Source: Streptomyces rishiriensis
GTDB lineage: Bacteria; Actinomycetota; Actinomycetes; Streptomycetales; Streptomycetaceae
Direction: 5' to 3'
Assembly: GCF_003112535.1 (NCBI RefSeq)
Contig: NZ_BEWA01000020.1
Location: forward strand, 1-64,000
DNA: 64,000 bases
Positions 42,001 through 48,957 of the stretch are shown piece after piece (the stretch's first letter is position 1; every line of letters begins with the position of its first letter). The translations under genes and the position numbers were made by a program. The notes beneath the pieces are model-generated. The model was not told the DNA's origin and made no database searches. It saw only the letters and a list, made by a program, of their open reading frames with translations.

Positions 42001-43032
42001 GACCATCTGAAGATCACCTTCCGGATCGTCGACGAGCGGCGTCGCAAGCTGGCCGAGGACAAGGACCTGGAGGCTCTGAAGCTCCGGCTGAGACCGAAGG
42101 CGAGGCAGGCCATCTCCCAGGCGGCCGCGGCCACCGCCGAACGGCAGGGCGGCGAGTCCCTGGAGCGTTCGGGCCTGACGGACTGGACGATCGGCACGCT
42201 CACCCGCGTCTTCGAGACCCGCCGGGCGGGACAGCCGGTGAAGGCCTACCCGGCGCTGGTCGACGACGGCGACACGGTCTCGGTGCGCCTCTTCGACACG
42301 GAGGCGGAGCAGGCGGAGGCGATGTGGAAGGGCACCCGCCGGCTGATCGTGCGCACCATCCCGGTCAATCCGGCGAAGTTCGCATCCGAGAAGCTGACGA
42401 ACGCCCAGAAGCTCGCGCTGTCCGCCAATCCGCACGGTTCGATCCAGGCGTTGTTCGACGACTGCGCGATGGCGGCGGCGGACCGGCTGATCGCCGACTT
42501 CGGCGGCCCGGCGTGGGACGAGGAGTCGTACCGCAAGCTCTACGAGAAGGTGCGGGCGGAGATCGTCGACACGACGGTGCGGACGGTCGCTCAGGTGCAG
42601 CAGGTGCTGGCCGCCTGGCAGGCCTGCGAGCGCCGTCTGAAGGGCGTGCGCAGCCCGGTGCTGCTGGCGAACCTGGCGGACGTGCGGGGGCAGCTGGACG
42701 CCCTCGTGAAGCCCGGCTTCGTGACCTGGGCGGGACTGCGCCGGCTGCCCGACCTGATGCGCTATCTGGTGGCCGTGGACCGGCGCCTGCAGCAGATGCC
42801 GACCGGTGTGCAGCGCGACACCAGCCGCATGGAGAAGGTCCACGAGATGCAGGACGAGTACGCGTGGCTGCTGGAGCAACTGCCCCAGGGCCGGCCGGTG
42901 CCCCAGCAGGTCCTGGACATCCGCTGGATGATCGAGGAGCTCCGGGTCAGCTATTTCGCCCACGCGCTGGGCACGGCGTACCCGGTCTCCGACAAGCGGA
43001 TCGTGAAGGCGATCGACGCCGCCGCTCCGTGA
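39088..43032 (+). CDS. hrpA: ATP-dependent DEAH-box RNA helicase HrpA
   Basis: About 1314 residues, the usual HrpA length. Walker A GETGSGKT is at 100-107 and DEAH at 198-201 in IIIDEAHERS; TSATIDPERFS and the NQRKGRCGRTSDGICIRLY motif follow, then HA2, OB and the long HrpA-specific C-terminal region. It unwinds RNA or mRNA-ribosome complexes and has been linked to ribosome rescue in other bacteria. I chose ATG 39088 (MSTHPAPALGALAPRLAE); the frame upstream runs through tRNA genes and repeats and cannot be coding. No clear ribosome-binding site precedes it. Confidence 0.95.
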   Translation: MSTHPAPALGALAPRLAELSLRDAHRLGRRLEGARKIRKPEARDAVLAEIEAEVAKAEERMAVRRGRVPAVSYPEQLPVSQKKDEIAAAIRDHQVVIVAGETGSGKTTQIPKICMELGRGVRGMIGHTQPRRIAARTVAERVAEELRSPLGEAVGWKVRFTDQVNPDATFVKLMTDGILLAEIQTDRELRAYDTIIIDEAHERSLNIDFLLGYLAQLLPRRPDLKVVITSATIDPERFSRHFGDAPIVEVSGRTYPVEVRYRPLLEEDSEDADRDQITAICDAVEELQAEGKGDILVFLSGEREIRDTADALEKRKFRFTEVLPLYARLSHAEQHRVFQQHTGRRIVLATNVAETSLTVPGIKYVIDPGFARISRYSHRTKVQRLPIEPISQASANQRKGRCGRTSDGICIRLYDEDDFLARPEFTDAEILRTNLASVILQMTAAGLGDIEKFPFIDPPDHRNIRDGVQLLQELNALDPGEKDPRKRLTETGRKLAQLPVDPRLARMVLEADKNGCVREVMVIAAALSIQDPRERPADKQTQADQQHARFKDETSDFLAYLNLWRYVREQQKERGSSSFRRMCKQEYLNFLRIREWQDIYTQLRTVAKQMGIHLNEEDAPEQSVHVSLLAGLLSHVGMKDVKDGSKNEYLGARSAKFAIFPGSSLFKKQPRFVMSAELVETSRLWARVNARIEPEWVEPLAGHLLKRTYSEPRWEKDQAAVMADEKVTLYGVPIVAQRKVNYGRIDPETCRDLFIRNALVEGDWRTHHKFFSDNRRLLSEVEELEHRARRRDIVVDDETLFDFYDQRVPDHVVSGAHFDSWWKHKRHEQPDFLDFEREMLIRESAEAVTKADYPDSWQQGPLKFRVTYQFEPGADADGVTVHIPLQVLNQVTDEGFDWQIPGLREEVVTELIRSLPKPIRRNYVPAPNFAKRFLDRAAPLAEPLTTAMARELKRMVGVPFEADDFDWSRLPDHLKITFRIVDERRRKLAEDKDLEALKLRLRPKARQAISQAAAATAERQGGESLERSGLTDWTIGTLTRVFETRRAGQPVKAYPALVDDGDTVSVRLFDTEAEQAEAMWKGTRRLIVRTIPVNPAKFASEKLTNAQKLALSANPHGSIQALFDDCAMAAADRLIADFGGPAWDEESYRKLYEKVRAEIVDTTVRTVAQVQQVLAAWQACERRLKGVRSPVLLANLADVRGQLDALVKPGFVTWAGLRRLPDLMRYLVAVDRRLQQMPTGVQRDTSRMEKVHEMQDEYAWLLEQLPQGRPVPQQVLDIRWMIEELRVSYFAHALGTAYPVSDKRIVKAIDAAAP

Positions 43033-43127
43033 CGGAGGATGTACACAGGGTGAGTTCGACCAGCGGGCTCACCCTCCTGTACAGTCCTTCTCGCAGCACA
43101 ACGCAACATCAAGTGCCGCGAAAACCT

Positions 43128-43202
43128 GGTCCTGTGGAGCAGTTTGGAGTGCTCGCCACCCTGTCAAGGTGGAGGCCGCGGGTTCAAATCCCGTCAGGAC
43201 CG
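43128..43202 (+). tRNA. tRNA-Asp (GTC), second copy
   Basis: Identical over its full 75 nt to the gene at 38736-38810, in the same orientation 4.4 kb away. Only a base or two of flanking identity on either side. Confidence 0.95.
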
Positions 43203-43213
43203 CAGTGAAGAAG

Positions 43214-43247
43214 GAAGGCCCGCATCCCGCAAGGGACGCGGGCCTTC
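43214..43247 (+). terminator. Terminator after second tRNA-Asp
   Basis: GAAGGCCCGC pairs with GCGGGCCTTC around a 14-nt loop that itself contains TCCCGCAAGGGA. It lies 11 nt beyond the tRNA. Confidence 0.8.
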
Positions 43248-43438
43248 TGCGTGCCGGGGATGCATGCCCGAAGGGCCCTGGTCATCGGATCCGAGCCCCT
43301 CAGCGCGCCCGCGACGCCTCCTCGGCGTCCCCGCGGCGTTCCGCGCGGCTTTCCTGCGGCGCTCTTGACGGCGCCCCCTCGGGCCGGTACCCCAGAACCC
43401 AGGGCCCGTTGCGCGCGGCGCCCCGGTGGAGGTGGGGC

Positions 43439-43648
43439 ATGACGGCATCGGTCAGGCACGAGACGCGGGCCCTGCTCCGCGCGCATCTGTCGGCCGCGTC
43501 GTCCTATCGGCACCTGACCCGCCACTGCCCGATCTGCCACCGCTTGCAGCGGCTGGCGATGGACGGCGGCACACGGGGCGTCCAGGCCCCTGGCGAGGCC
43601 GTGGGGGCCACGGAGGGCGAGAGCCGTGCCGGCGGCCTGACGGCCTGA
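43439..43648 (+). CDS. DUF6274-type small CxxC protein
   Basis: A 69-residue protein, ATG 43439 preceded by GGAGGTGGGG. The conserved segment is RHETRALLRAHLSAASSYRH followed by LTRHCPICHRLQRLAM, whose CPIC plus nearby His residues could bind a metal. Small proteins of this type sit next to bldC in many Streptomyces. The C-terminal third is Gly/Glu-rich and unconserved, and the stop codon adjoins a 14-bp tandem repeat. Function unknown. Confidence 0.75.
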   Translation: MTASVRHETRALLRAHLSAASSYRHLTRHCPICHRLQRLAMDGGTRGVQAPGEAVGATEGESRAGGLTA

Positions 43649-43724
43649 CAGAAGCGGCCTGACAGAAGCGGCCTGACAGAAGCGGCCTGACAGAAGCGGC
43701 CTGACGGAGGCGGCCTGGCGGACG
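43641..43724. repeat. 14-bp tandem repeat, six copies, after the DUF6274 gene
   Basis: CGGCCTGACAGAAG occurs four times exactly and twice with substitutions. The first unit overlaps the preceding stop codon. Confidence 0.92.
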
Positions 43725-43869
43725 CGGCCCGACCGCCGCCGCCGGACCGCTCGCGGCGGTGGCGACGCCGGTGACGCCCCTGGCCGCGCGGGGCGCCGGA
43801 AGCGGGAGCGAGCGGAGGGGAACGGAAGCTTCCACTAGTCCACCCGAACCGACGGCAACAAGGCCTCTG

Positions 43870-43970
43870 TCATGTGACGGGTGTCACTGCATGAGTTTTG
43901 AAAAAGCAGGTTCTTACCCCGCTCCTACAACTAGTCAATTTTATATGTGCAATTGCACCACTGCGGAGGA
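43870..43970. promoter_or_regulatory. AT-rich block with two palindromes near bldC 3' end
   Basis: This block is far more AT-rich than its surroundings. It holds GTGACGGGTGTCAC (43874-43887, a Crp-like palindrome) and GTGCAATTGCAC (43947-43958, a perfect 12-bp palindrome). On the minus strand TTGACT and TAAGAA are spaced 16 bp apart and could form a promoter. The rest of 43725-44069 shows no supported gene; a long open frame here runs antisense into bldC without codon bias. Confidence 0.45.
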
Positions 43971-44069
43971 TGCCTCCCAGAACCCTCCCAGACCCTCCCC
44001 AGACTCCGACAAGGGCGCTCACAGAGCCACCTGATACCGCTCACGAGACGCCCTCAAGCGCACAAAAAA

Positions 44070-44103
44070 GATCGCGCTGGACCCGGCGGAGTCCAGCGCG
44101 ATC
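44070..44103 (-). terminator. bldC terminator
   Basis: A perfect 13-bp stem (GATCGCGCTGGAC and complement) with an 8-nt loop, followed on the minus strand by TTTTTTG. A textbook intrinsic terminator. Confidence 0.93.
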
Positions 44104-44220
44104 GACGACGTTCCCAGGGGGCGAGGGGCCTGTTGGGGCAGGACCCACGTCGCTTGGAGCTAGGTTTCGGGCGTCCGCACAGATGGGGGGACCTGACGTG
44201 TTGCCCGGTTATTCACTTGT

Positions 44221-44427
44221 TCAGGCCTCGCTGCGCTGCTGCGGGATGCCCGCGAGCAGTGCGCGGACCTCAGCCTCGCGATAACGGCGGTGTCCGCCGA
44301 GCGTGCGGATCGACGTGAGCTTGCCGGCCTTCGCCCACCGCGTGACCGTCTTAGGGTCGACGCGGAACATCGTGGCAACCTCAGCCGGGGTCAGCAGCGG
44401 CTCAGCATCAGGGGTGCGAGCGGTCAT
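44221..44427 (-). CDS. bldC: Developmental regulator BldC
   Basis: A 68-residue MerR-like protein that is a single winged-helix domain: LLTPAEVATMFRVDPKTVTR is the helix-turn-helix and TSIRTLGGHRRYREAEVRAL the wing. BldC delays entry into development and sporulation in Streptomyces and binds head-to-tail on AT-rich direct repeats. The length and sequence match BldC exactly in pattern. ATG 44427 has GAGGAGG upstream on the minus strand. The 5' leader contains a 7-bp inverted repeat just before this site. Confidence 0.98.
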   Translation of the reverse strand: MTARTPDAEPLLTPAEVATMFRVDPKTVTRWAKAGKLTSIRTLGGHRRYREAEVRALLAGIPQQRSEA

Positions 44428-44444
44428 GAGCGGCCTCCTCGGGA

Positions 44445-44464
44445 GAACCGAACCTTCTCGGTTC
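44445..44464 (-). promoter_or_regulatory. Inverted repeat in the bldC leader
   Basis: GAACCGA and TCGGTTC are perfect 7-bp arms around ACCTTC. It ends 18 nt before the start codon, so it could be an RNA hairpin beside the ribosome-binding site or a protein-binding site. Confidence 0.45.
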
Positions 44465-44660
44465 TTTCCTCTAAATTCTGCACCTTGACCCGCGTTGCCC
44501 GAAATGGCGGACGCGAGTCGAGTCGGTTATAGGACGAACGGCTTGTCCTCGGCACTACAACTACACCATCCGTCCAGCCGCGTCGGCCAAACCGATGGAA
44601 TTGCCCCCCAGGTGTTCATCGGCGACGGAAGCCGATGGACCATGCCATAGCGGACAGTCA

Positions 44661-44689
44661 CGCCCCTGTGACGATCAGTCACAGGGGCG
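44661..44689. other. 12-bp perfect hairpin in the bldC upstream region
   Basis: CGCCCCTGTGAC and GTCACAGGGGCG around GATCA. No T-tract on either side. Within the 610-bp gap 44428-45037 I see this hairpin, a GTGAC-N4-GTCAC palindrome at 44934-44947, and probable bldC promoters in the AT-rich stretches near 44470-44580 and 44790-44800, but no gene. Confidence 0.6.
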
Positions 44690-44933
44690 CTCAGGAGTCA
44701 CCAGAACCCCCAAAGCAGTGCAATGCCGAGATTCCCCCCACCATGGAGCATAAGTAGGCGGACGGAGCCCTCCCCGGACTCCTTGTCCTATTTTGGCACG
44801 AGGAGGGGCAAGCGGCGCAAGGGCCGCGTACGTGCGGTCCGTCACCCTTGGGACATAAGCCCGGATCGGGACCTACGTCCCGTGAGTTCCGTGAAGTGCC
44901 GCTGACCGTACGCTGTTCGAGCGCCTCCCGGCC

Positions 44934-44947
44934 GTGACGCACGTCAC
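44934..44947. promoter_or_regulatory. GTGAC-N4-GTCAC palindrome upstream of bldC
   Basis: GTGACGCACGTCAC, with 6-bp perfect arms. It matches the sites at 29860 and 43874. Confidence 0.4.
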
Positions 44948-45037
44948 TTCGGAATGCGCTGTCGCATCTGTCACATCGTCAGCTCACCGCCTCGGCCGTC
45001 ACCACGAGGGTCGGCACACCACCGCGAAGCGTGCGCC

Positions 45038-45880
45038 TCAGTTCGCCGAGCGCCGGTCCCGGACCGAACGCCACCGTTCCACGAGCCGCCCGTACGCCTC
45101 GCCCGCCGCCTCGCCGTCGCCCACCCGCAGCGCCTCCACGCTGTCGGCCACGTCCTTCGCCGAGTGGTCGTCCTCCAGATCACCGGCCGGCAGCACATGC
45201 ACCAGGCCGCCGTAGTCCAGTTCCACCAGCGAACGCGGGTGGAACTCCTCCAGCCAGCGGCCGACGTCCACCAGCCCGTCGATGAGCGGTCCCTCCTCGA
45301 CGGCGTCCTTCAGCGTGCGCAGCGACCGGGCCACCCGGCGGCGCGCCTGCACCATCGGCGTGCGGTAGCGCAGCACGGGGGCCACCTCCGCCGTCTCCTT
45401 CTGGTACTCCCGCTCGTCGTCGGAGACCAGCACGAACCAGTTGAGCGGAACCTGCCAGACCGCGGTGCGGATCCACGGGCGGGCGTCCGGGTTGCGCTCC
45501 AGCCACCGCTCGTGGTCCTTGGCCGCCTGCAGCCGTACGACCTCGGGGAGCGCGGCGTCCAGGACCGGCCCGGGCAGCTCCTCTTCCAACTCGGCCAGGG
45601 CGAGCCAGCCGCGCAGCCGGGTGCGCCAGGGGCACACGCAGAGCACGCCGTCCACCTCGGTCACGAACGCGTCGCCGCTCTCCTGCACGGGCACCGCGAT
45701 CGGCGGGGTGGGCAGCAGGTCGGCCAGCGAGCGGCGCAGCTCCTCCTGGTAGGAGGGCAGCTCGGGGCGGCGGGCGTAGCGCGCCCAGTGGGAGCGCTCG
45801 GGCTCCGGGAAGGCGGCCAGCGGCTCGTACACGCGCAGATAGACCGCGTAGGGAACGATCACCGAGGACACCTTGGGCAC
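45038..45880 (-). CDS. Conserved actinobacterial hypothetical protein
   Basis: A 280-residue soluble protein, GTG start 45880 with GGGAGGGAG upstream. I do not recognise a named domain. Conserved-looking stretches are VIVPYAVYLRVYEPLAAF, VLCVCPWRTRLRGWLALAE and TAVWQVPLNWFVLVSDDERE. It lies between bldC and the valine dehydrogenase gene, which is its usual place in Streptomyces as far as I recall, and is divergent from the latter. Function unknown. Confidence 0.8.
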   Translation of the reverse strand: MPKVSSVIVPYAVYLRVYEPLAAFPEPERSHWARYARRPELPSYQEELRRSLADLLPTPPIAVPVQESGDAFVTEVDGVLCVCPWRTRLRGWLALAELEEELPGPVLDAALPEVVRLQAAKDHERWLERNPDARPWIRTAVWQVPLNWFVLVSDDEREYQKETAEVAPVLRYRTPMVQARRRVARSLRTLKDAVEEGPLIDGLVDVGRWLEEFHPRSLVELDYGGLVHVLPAGDLEDDHSAKDVADSVEALRVGDGEAAGEAYGRLVERWRSVRDRRSAN

Positions 45881-46067
45881 GCCTGCTCCCTCCCCCTTCG
45901 GCCGACCGGGAAACCCTGCGATCGTCCCACGGCGCTACTCCAGGAGGGGGTGATCCCCGACACTGCGGGATCAGCGGGGCGTGCAGGCTCTACGCTCGTC
46001 CCACAGGCTCCGCCACCCCTACGGCGCCTGCGCCCCGACCGCCGCTAGTTACCCTGGAGTCACCACC

Positions 46068-47168
46068 GTGACCGACGTATCCGGCGCACCTGCTGATGTT
46101 CTGCACACCCTGTTCCACTCGGATCAGGGCGGCCATGAGCAAGTCGTGCTCTGCCAGGACCGCGCGACCGGCCTCAAGGCCGTCATCGCCCTGCACTCCA
46201 CCGCGCTGGGCCCCGCCCTCGGCGGTACCCGCTTCTACCCGTACGCGACCGAGGCGGAGGCCGTCGCCGACGCGCTGAACCTCGCGCGCGGGATGTCGTA
46301 CAAGAACGCCATGGCCGGTCTGGACCACGGCGGCGGCAAGGCCGTGATCATCGGCGATCCCGATGTGATCAAGACCGAGGAGCTGCTGCTCGCGTACGGC
46401 CGCTTCGTGGCCTCGCTGGGCGGGCGCTACGTGACCGCGTGCGACGTCGGCACCTATGTGGCCGACATGGACGTCGTGGCGCGCGCATGCCGCTGGACGA
46501 CCGGGCGCTCGCCGGAGAACGGCGGTGCGGGCGACTCCTCCGTGCTGACCGCGTTCGGCGTCTACCAGGGCATGCGGGCCTCCGCGCAGCACCTGTGGGG
46601 CGACCCGTCGCTGCGCGACCGCACGGTCGGCGTCGCGGGTGTGGGCAAGGTCGGCCACCACCTGGTGGAGCACCTGCTGGCGGAAGGCGCCCGGGTCGTG
46701 ATCACGGACGTCCGCCAGGAGGCCGTGCGGCGGATCGCCGACAAGCACCCCTCGGTGGACGTCGTCGCCGACACCCAGCGGCTGATCGAGCTCGACGGGC
46801 TCGACGTCTACGCCCCCTGCGCGCTCGGCGGGGCGCTGGACGACGACTCCGTGCCGGTGCTGACCGCGAAGATCGTCTGCGGTGCGGCCAACAACCAGCT
46901 CGCCCACCCGGGCGTGGAGAAGGACCTCGCCGACCGCGGCATCCTCTACGCACCGGACTACGTGGTGAACGCCGGCGGAGTCATCCAGGTGGCCGACGAA
47001 CTGCACGGCTTCGACTTCGAGCGGTGCAGGGCGAAGGCCGCGAAGATCTTCGACACAACGCTCGCGATCTTCGCACGTGCGAAGACGGACGGGATTCCGC
47101 CGGCCGCGGCGGCCGACCGGATCGCCGAGCAGCGTATGCACGAGGCGGCCCGGACGCGCGCCAGCTGA
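46068..47168 (+). CDS. vdh: Valine (Leu/Phe/Val) dehydrogenase
   Basis: About 366 residues of the Glu/Leu/Phe/Val dehydrogenase family. It oxidatively deaminates branched-chain amino acids with NAD, feeding acyl-CoA precursors. LGGTRFYPYATEAEAVADAL and SYKNAMAGLDHGGGKAVI contain the catalytic Lys pair, CDVGTYVADMDVV the catalytic Asp, and VGVAGVGKVGHHLVEHLL the NAD Rossmann loop. GTG 46068 has CTGGAGT upstream. The frame is open from 45981 but the extra residues are unconserved. Confidence 0.95.
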   Translation: MTDVSGAPADVLHTLFHSDQGGHEQVVLCQDRATGLKAVIALHSTALGPALGGTRFYPYATEAEAVADALNLARGMSYKNAMAGLDHGGGKAVIIGDPDVIKTEELLLAYGRFVASLGGRYVTACDVGTYVADMDVVARACRWTTGRSPENGGAGDSSVLTAFGVYQGMRASAQHLWGDPSLRDRTVGVAGVGKVGHHLVEHLLAEGARVVITDVRQEAVRRIADKHPSVDVVADTQRLIELDGLDVYAPCALGGALDDDSVPVLTAKIVCGAANNQLAHPGVEKDLADRGILYAPDYVVNAGGVIQVADELHGFDFERCRAKAAKIFDTTLAIFARAKTDGIPPAAAADRIAEQRMHEAARTRAS

Positions 47169-47478
47169 CGTCCGGACGGGACTGTGTGACGCCCCGTCCC
47201 CGGGTTTCGGCGGTACCGGCCGGTGGAAAGTTGGAGAGAACTCTCACTCCTCCGGGCGGGTCGCCCGTCGATAAGTGGTTAAAATCGCCACTGACCAGCG
47301 AGGACGGGGCGTTCTCAAGGGGCTGCGCACACGCGCGTGGTACGGGCGACGTACCGTACGGGCGTGGGCTCAGGTACCGTGGGAGCCCTACGACGGGCTC
47401 TCCACGGAGAGGCCGTCCTGGATCATGAACGCGTGTCAACCTGGGGCCGTCGAGCCCCGTCGTTGAGGGGGTCGAGCC
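47169..47478. promoter_or_regulatory. Upstream region of the DUF3073 gene
   Basis: A 310-bp gap without a gene. It contains GAGAG AA CTCTC near 47233-47244 and a relatively AT-rich GTTAAAATC segment near 47278-47286 that may be a promoter, and two imperfect copies of TACGGGCG. Nothing decisive. Confidence 0.35.
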
Positions 47479-47733
47479 ATGGGGCGCGGCCGGGCCAAGG
47501 CCAAGCAAGCGAAGGTCGCCCGCCAGCTGAAGTACAACAGCGGCGGGACTGATCTCTCACGCCTGGCCGAAGAGCTGGGCGCATCGCCATCGAACATTCC
47601 GCCGAACGGGCAACCGTTCGAGGATGATGACGATGAGCAAGACGACGACCCGTACGCTCGGTACGCCGAGTTGTACGGGGACGATGACGAGGATGACGGC
47701 GAGGACTCCTCGCAACACCGTCGCGGCGCTTGA
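47479..47733 (+). CDS. DUF3073 family protein
   Basis: An 84-residue protein. The N-terminal half MGRGRAKAKQAKVARQLKY is basic and conserved across actinobacteria and fits nucleic-acid or ribosome contact; the C-terminal half is a run of Asp and Glu (DDDDEQDDDPYARY). ATG 47479 has a GGGGG-rich upstream site (GAGGGGGTCGAGCC). A strong terminator follows, so it is a single-gene transcript. Function unknown. Confidence 0.9.
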   Translation: MGRGRAKAKQAKVARQLKYNSGGTDLSRLAEELGASPSNIPPNGQPFEDDDDEQDDDPYARYAELYGDDDEDDGEDSSQHRRGA

Positions 47734-47750
47734 CCTTGTACTGAGCACTC

Positions 47751-47782
47751 ACCCGGTCGGTGACTTCGGTCACCGACCGGGT
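47751..47782 (+). terminator. Terminator of the DUF3073 gene
   Basis: A perfect 14-bp stem (ACCCGGTCGGTGAC and complement) with a TTCG tetraloop, followed by CTTGTG. Confidence 0.92.
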
Positions 47783-47844
47783 CTTGTGCTGCCTGCTCGG
47801 TCCGGCCGGCCCGGCGGCTCGCCGGACCGGTCCGCCCGGTACGG

Positions 47845-48912
47845 TCAGCTCGCGTAGTCGCCGACCAGTTCGGCTCCTGTGGCGTGCTCGCCGCGGTCGG
47901 TGATCTCGCCGGCGACCCAGGCTTCGACGCCTCGGTCGGCGAGGGTGGTCAGGGCGACGTCCGTCGACTCGGCGGGCACGATCGCCATCATGCCCACGCC
48001 CATGTTGAGCGTCTTCTCCAGTTCCAGGCGCTCGACGGATCCGGTCCTGCCGACCAGGTCGAAGATCGGCCCCGGGGTCCAGGTGGAACGCTCCACGCGC
48101 GCGTGCAGCCCGTCCGGGATCACGCGGGCCAGGTTGGCCGCGAGGCCGCCGCCGGTGATGTGCGAGAAGGCGTGGACGTCAGCCGTGCGGGTGAGCGCCA
48201 GACAGTCCAGCGAGTAGATCTTGGTGGGCTCCAGGAGCTCCTCGCCCAGCGTGCGGCCGAGGTCGTCGACGCGCGCGTCCAGGGAGAGACCGGCCTGGTT
48301 CAGCAGGACGTGCCGGACCAGCGAGTATCCGTTCGAGTGAAGTCCGGAGGCCGCCATGGCGATCACCGCGTCACCCGTGCGGATGCGGTCCGGGCCGAGC
48401 AGCCGGTCGGCCTCCACGACGCCCGTGCCGGCGCCGGCGACGTCGAAGTCGTCCTCGCCCAGCAGCCCCGGGTGTTCGGCCGTCTCGCCGCCGATCAGGG
48501 CGCAGCCGGCCAGCACACAGCCTTCGGCGATGCCCTTGACGATGGCGGCGACCCGCTCGGGGTGGACCTTGCCGACGCAGATGTAGTCGGTCATGAACAG
48601 CGGTTCGGCGCCGCACACCACGATGTCGTCCATGACCATGGCGACCAGGTCGTGGCCGATCGTGTCGTACACGCCGAGCCGGCGCGCGATGTCGACCTTC
48701 GTGCCCACGCCGTCCGTGGCGGAGGCGAGGAGCGGGCGCTCGTAACGCTTGAGGGCGGAGGCGTCGAAGAGACCGGCGAAGCCGCCGAGGCCGCCGAGGA
48801 CCTCGGGGCGCTGCGTCTTCTTCACCCACTCCTTCATCAGCTCGACGGCGCGGTCGCCCGCTTCGATGTCGACGCCCGCGGCTGCGTAGCTGGCACCAGT
48901 TGTCTCAGACAT
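47845..48912 (-). CDS. purM: Phosphoribosylformylglycinamidine cyclo-ligase
   Basis: A 355-residue AIR synthetase that closes the imidazole ring of FGAM with ATP, the fifth step of purine synthesis. SYAAAGVDIEAGDRAVELMK is the typical N-terminus, MTDYICVGKVHPERVAAIVKG and ALIGGETAEHPG are PurM signatures. It lies 45 bp downstream of purF on the same strand, so the two probably share a transcript. ATG 48912. Confidence 0.97.
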   Translation of the reverse strand: MSETTGASYAAAGVDIEAGDRAVELMKEWVKKTQRPEVLGGLGGFAGLFDASALKRYERPLLASATDGVGTKVDIARRLGVYDTIGHDLVAMVMDDIVVCGAEPLFMTDYICVGKVHPERVAAIVKGIAEGCVLAGCALIGGETAEHPGLLGEDDFDVAGAGTGVVEADRLLGPDRIRTGDAVIAMAASGLHSNGYSLVRHVLLNQAGLSLDARVDDLGRTLGEELLEPTKIYSLDCLALTRTADVHAFSHITGGGLAANLARVIPDGLHARVERSTWTPGPIFDLVGRTGSVERLELEKTLNMGVGMMAIVPAESTDVALTTLADRGVEAWVAGEITDRGEHATGAELVGDYAS

Positions 48913-48957
48913 GGCTAGTGAGAACCTTCGTGTCGTACGGCAGGTGTGGCGGGCCCT

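Noticed and set aside
38845..42963. Open frame of 1372 codons on the minus strand opposite hrpA
   Set aside because: HrpA motifs lie on the plus strand; the antisense frame is open only through high GC content and has no domain.
43898..44284. Possible small gene in the AT-rich block, running antisense into bldC
   Set aside because: No spaced ribosome site (GGAGG touches the ATG at 43970), no codon bias, and it overlaps the bldC terminator and coding region.
44691..44942. 83-codon minus-strand frame upstream of bldC
   Set aside because: No ribosome site, mixed composition and several Cys without motif; the region looks regulatory.
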